A stretch of DNA of 8,691 bases from CAYVFC01 sp964450715 (GTDB taxonomy: Bacteria; Myxococcota_A; Polyangia; Polyangiales; JAFGIB01), in NCBI GenBank assembly GCA_964450715.1, contig CAYVFC010000222.1, positions 1-8,691 of the forward strand. The letters run 5' to 3'. The stretch's first letter is position 1. Every line of letters begins with the position of its first letter. The notes under the pieces were generated by a model. That model searched no databases and had not been told where the DNA came from. It saw nothing but the letters and a program-made list of their open reading frames with translations. This document shows, piece by piece, positions 7,169 to 8,691 of the stretch. Both the position numbers and the translations under genes were made by a program.

Positions 7169-8599
7169 ATGCGGATGATTTCCCGGCGTGGAGCGCGGGG
7201 TAGGGGAGGCCGAGCGCGGTCGCCTCGAATCCCTCCGCTCCGGCGATTTCAGAGGTGTTTCAACCTGTTAGGTGCCCTGGCGATCGCTCTGTCCGTTTCA
7301 CAGGCCGGTTGCAGCGAGCAGCCCTCCGCTTCCGGCACCGGGGCGGCGTCCGGAGACGAAAACCAGACGGGCGGCGGTACGGACGGATCGGCGGCGACCG
7401 CTGGCAACGGTACGGGCGGCAGCGGCGTCTCGCAGGGGGACGGTGCCGTGGAAACCGGTGCGACCGGTGGAGCGGGAGCCGGCGGGGTCGGGGAGTCGGG
7501 AATCGACGCAGGAGCCGACCCCGTGACGGATGCCGGATCGAGCCGGGACGCCTCGATCGACGCGGGCTCCGATACCTCCACGGACGGCGCGGCCGACGCC
7601 GGCTCGGACGCGGCCGACACGCCGTACGGTCCGCCCGATGGCATCGAGTGCCCGGATACGGGTCGGCCCTTTCGCGGTTGGCCGCTAGTCTTCAGCTTCA
7701 ACGGCGCCTGTTTTCGTTCGGTAGACACTGGCGGCCTGGCCGCCGATCCGGTCGGAGCGCTGGCGGCAAACGGCATGGCGTGCGCGGTGGCGATCGGACA
7801 CGGCGACGTCGTCACGGCCGCGGACATCGATTCCGTGATCCGCAGCCGGATCATACCGCTGGTCGACAACAATCGTGGCCTGGTAAACCCGAACAAGATC
7901 GGCGCCATCGGGTTTTCCGCCGGCGGTACCCTGGCCTCCTATCTGGGGACCGTATGGGCGCGAGGCATCGATCCCGCGAACGGCACCGATCACGGCTTCC
8001 GGGTCGGCGCCGTCGTCAATTTCTACGGTCCGTTGCGCATGGACCGTACCGCTGCCACCGACGGCCAGGGGAACCTTACCGGCGGAGGAGGTCTGTTCTA
8101 TCTGCACGAGAACCGCGGCGCCGACCTCGAGGCGGACATCCCCTCCATCCGCCAGTTCGACAGCACGAACTGTTTCTGCGCGTCGCGAGGCACCGACCCC
8201 TGCCAGTGCAACGATGCATCCTCGCTCTACCTGGATGCTTATCTGACCGCGTACGAGGCCAATCCAGGAAACCGGATCTGCTCTTTCCATTCCGACGACA
8301 CGAATCTCGCGAAGATGTCGGCCGCGGCCTTCATAGAGCAGACCGCTCCCGCCCACGTCGCCGCCCTCTATCTGTGCAGCGGCTGGAAGGACTCCAACGT
8401 GGATCACGACGCCAACGTCCACCAGGCCGCGTTCTGGTGGCGCGCCGAGCACCGGGTAATCGTGACGGCCGACGACGGCCACGGCTTTCCGCTTTCGGTC
8501 TGCGAGTCGACGGCGGACGGGCAAGGAAAGGCGCGACCGCTGGCCTGGCTGAAGGACAAGCTCTCGAGCACGGGTGACTTCCCGCCCACTTACCCCTGA
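7169..8599 (+). CDS. Putative lipoprotein alpha/beta hydrolase (esterase-like)
   Basis: 476-residue exported serine hydrolase candidate. An unusually long Arg-rich n-region (1-29) precedes a hydrophobic core (31-46) and QAGC, making C48 a probable lipidation site. Residues 49-155 are a Gly/Ala/Asp/Ser linker with DAG and DAS units. The catalytic domain runs from about 160 to 470. GFSAGG at 248-253 is the nucleophile elbow (S250), H438 in DDGHGF is the likely catalytic histidine, and an Asp in SGWKDSNVDHD (D408, D412 or D414) is the likely acid. A CFC...CQC insert (335-347) suggests disulfides. The fold resembles carboxylesterases and dienelactone hydrolase relatives; the substrate is unknown. 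The start is uncertain: no strong ribosome site precedes the ATG at 7169, and M3 is an alternative. Confidence 0.83.
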   Translation: MRMISRRGARGRGGRARSPRIPPLRRFQRCFNLLGALAIALSVSQAGCSEQPSASGTGAASGDENQTGGGTDGSAATAGNGTGGSGVSQGDGAVETGATGGAGAGGVGESGIDAGADPVTDAGSSRDASIDAGSDTSTDGAADAGSDAADTPYGPPDGIECPDTGRPFRGWPLVFSFNGACFRSVDTGGLAADPVGALAANGMACAVAIGHGDVVTAADIDSVIRSRIIPLVDNNRGLVNPNKIGAIGFSAGGTLASYLGTVWARGIDPANGTDHGFRVGAVVNFYGPLRMDRTAATDGQGNLTGGGGLFYLHENRGADLEADIPSIRQFDSTNCFCASRGTDPCQCNDASSLYLDAYLTAYEANPGNRICSFHSDDTNLAKMSAAAFIEQTAPAHVAALYLCSGWKDSNVDHDANVHQAAFWWRAEHRVIVTADDGHGFPLSVCESTADGQGKARPLAWLKDKLSSTGDFPPTYP

Positions 8600-8641
8600 G
8601 CTGTCTCCGGCTCGCGCGGGACGGGTTGGCGTCCACGTTTA

Positions 8642-8691
8642 GGAGGCACCGCAAAATAAACGATACGAGACCGGGCGCGTCGGCGGAGCGC
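8642..8691. mobile_element. Second copy of the 180-bp element, cut by the window end
   Basis: Bases 8642-8691 match 5200-5249 at 49 of 50 positions and in the same orientation. The one difference (A instead of T at element position 14) makes this copy agree with the right end of the first copy. It is preceded by TTA (8639-8641), fitting the TWA target preference. The right end lies beyond the window. It begins 42 bases after the hydrolase stop; 8600-8638 shows nothing else. Confidence 0.85.

Noticed and set aside
7255..8577. Long plus-strand frame overlapping the hydrolase gene (440 codons)
   Set aside because: Its product is almost entirely Arg/Gly-rich, as expected of a shifted frame in GC-rich DNA, while the overlapping frame has a signal peptide and a catalytic triad.

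Overview
The window looks like a piece of a GC-rich Myxococcota chromosome, probably of the Polyangia type. Three genes encode exported proteins typical of that group. Two are putative lipoproteins with Gly/Ala/Asp-rich linkers carrying repeated DAG and DAS motifs. The third is cysteine-rich and carries a myxobacterial disulfide-type repeat starting CGDG. The taxonomic call is inference from protein style; no rRNA, tRNA or phylogenetic marker is present.

Layout. Four genes lie on the minus strand and read leftwards from about 5.0 kb: a cysteine-rich exported protein (4277-4999), a Tat-exported DUF362 protein (3172-4239), a multi-spanning GT-C/PMT-like membrane protein (1081-2868), and a radical SAM protein with a SPASM-like cysteine cluster (81-1079). 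The last two are one base apart and almost certainly translated together. A 157-bp palindromic insertion separates the DUF362 gene from the membrane protein gene. Two genes on the plus strand read rightwards: a beta-propeller lipoprotein (5516-7105) and an alpha/beta-hydrolase lipoprotein (7169-8599). The two sets diverge from a 516-bp intergenic region, most of whose middle is a second palindromic insertion.

The most notable content is not a gene. Two unrelated short elements, 157 bp (2959-3115) and 180 bp (5200-5379), share one design. Each has near-perfect terminal inverted repeats of over 20 bp beginning with GG, a 3-bp target duplication of the form TWA (TTA and TAA), arms that stay partly complementary toward the middle, and a short perfect hairpin exactly at the centre. 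A second copy of the 180-bp family starts at 8642, also after TTA, and runs off the window end; its 50 visible bases differ from the first copy at one position. These are best read as non-autonomous foldback MITEs moved by transposases not present here.

Function. Every protein except the radical SAM enzyme is predicted to be exported or membrane-embedded, so this is mostly a cell-envelope region. The radical SAM and membrane-protein pair may act on a shared envelope substrate, but nothing in the sequence names it. I see no CRISPR array, phage, toxin-antitoxin or recognised defence system.
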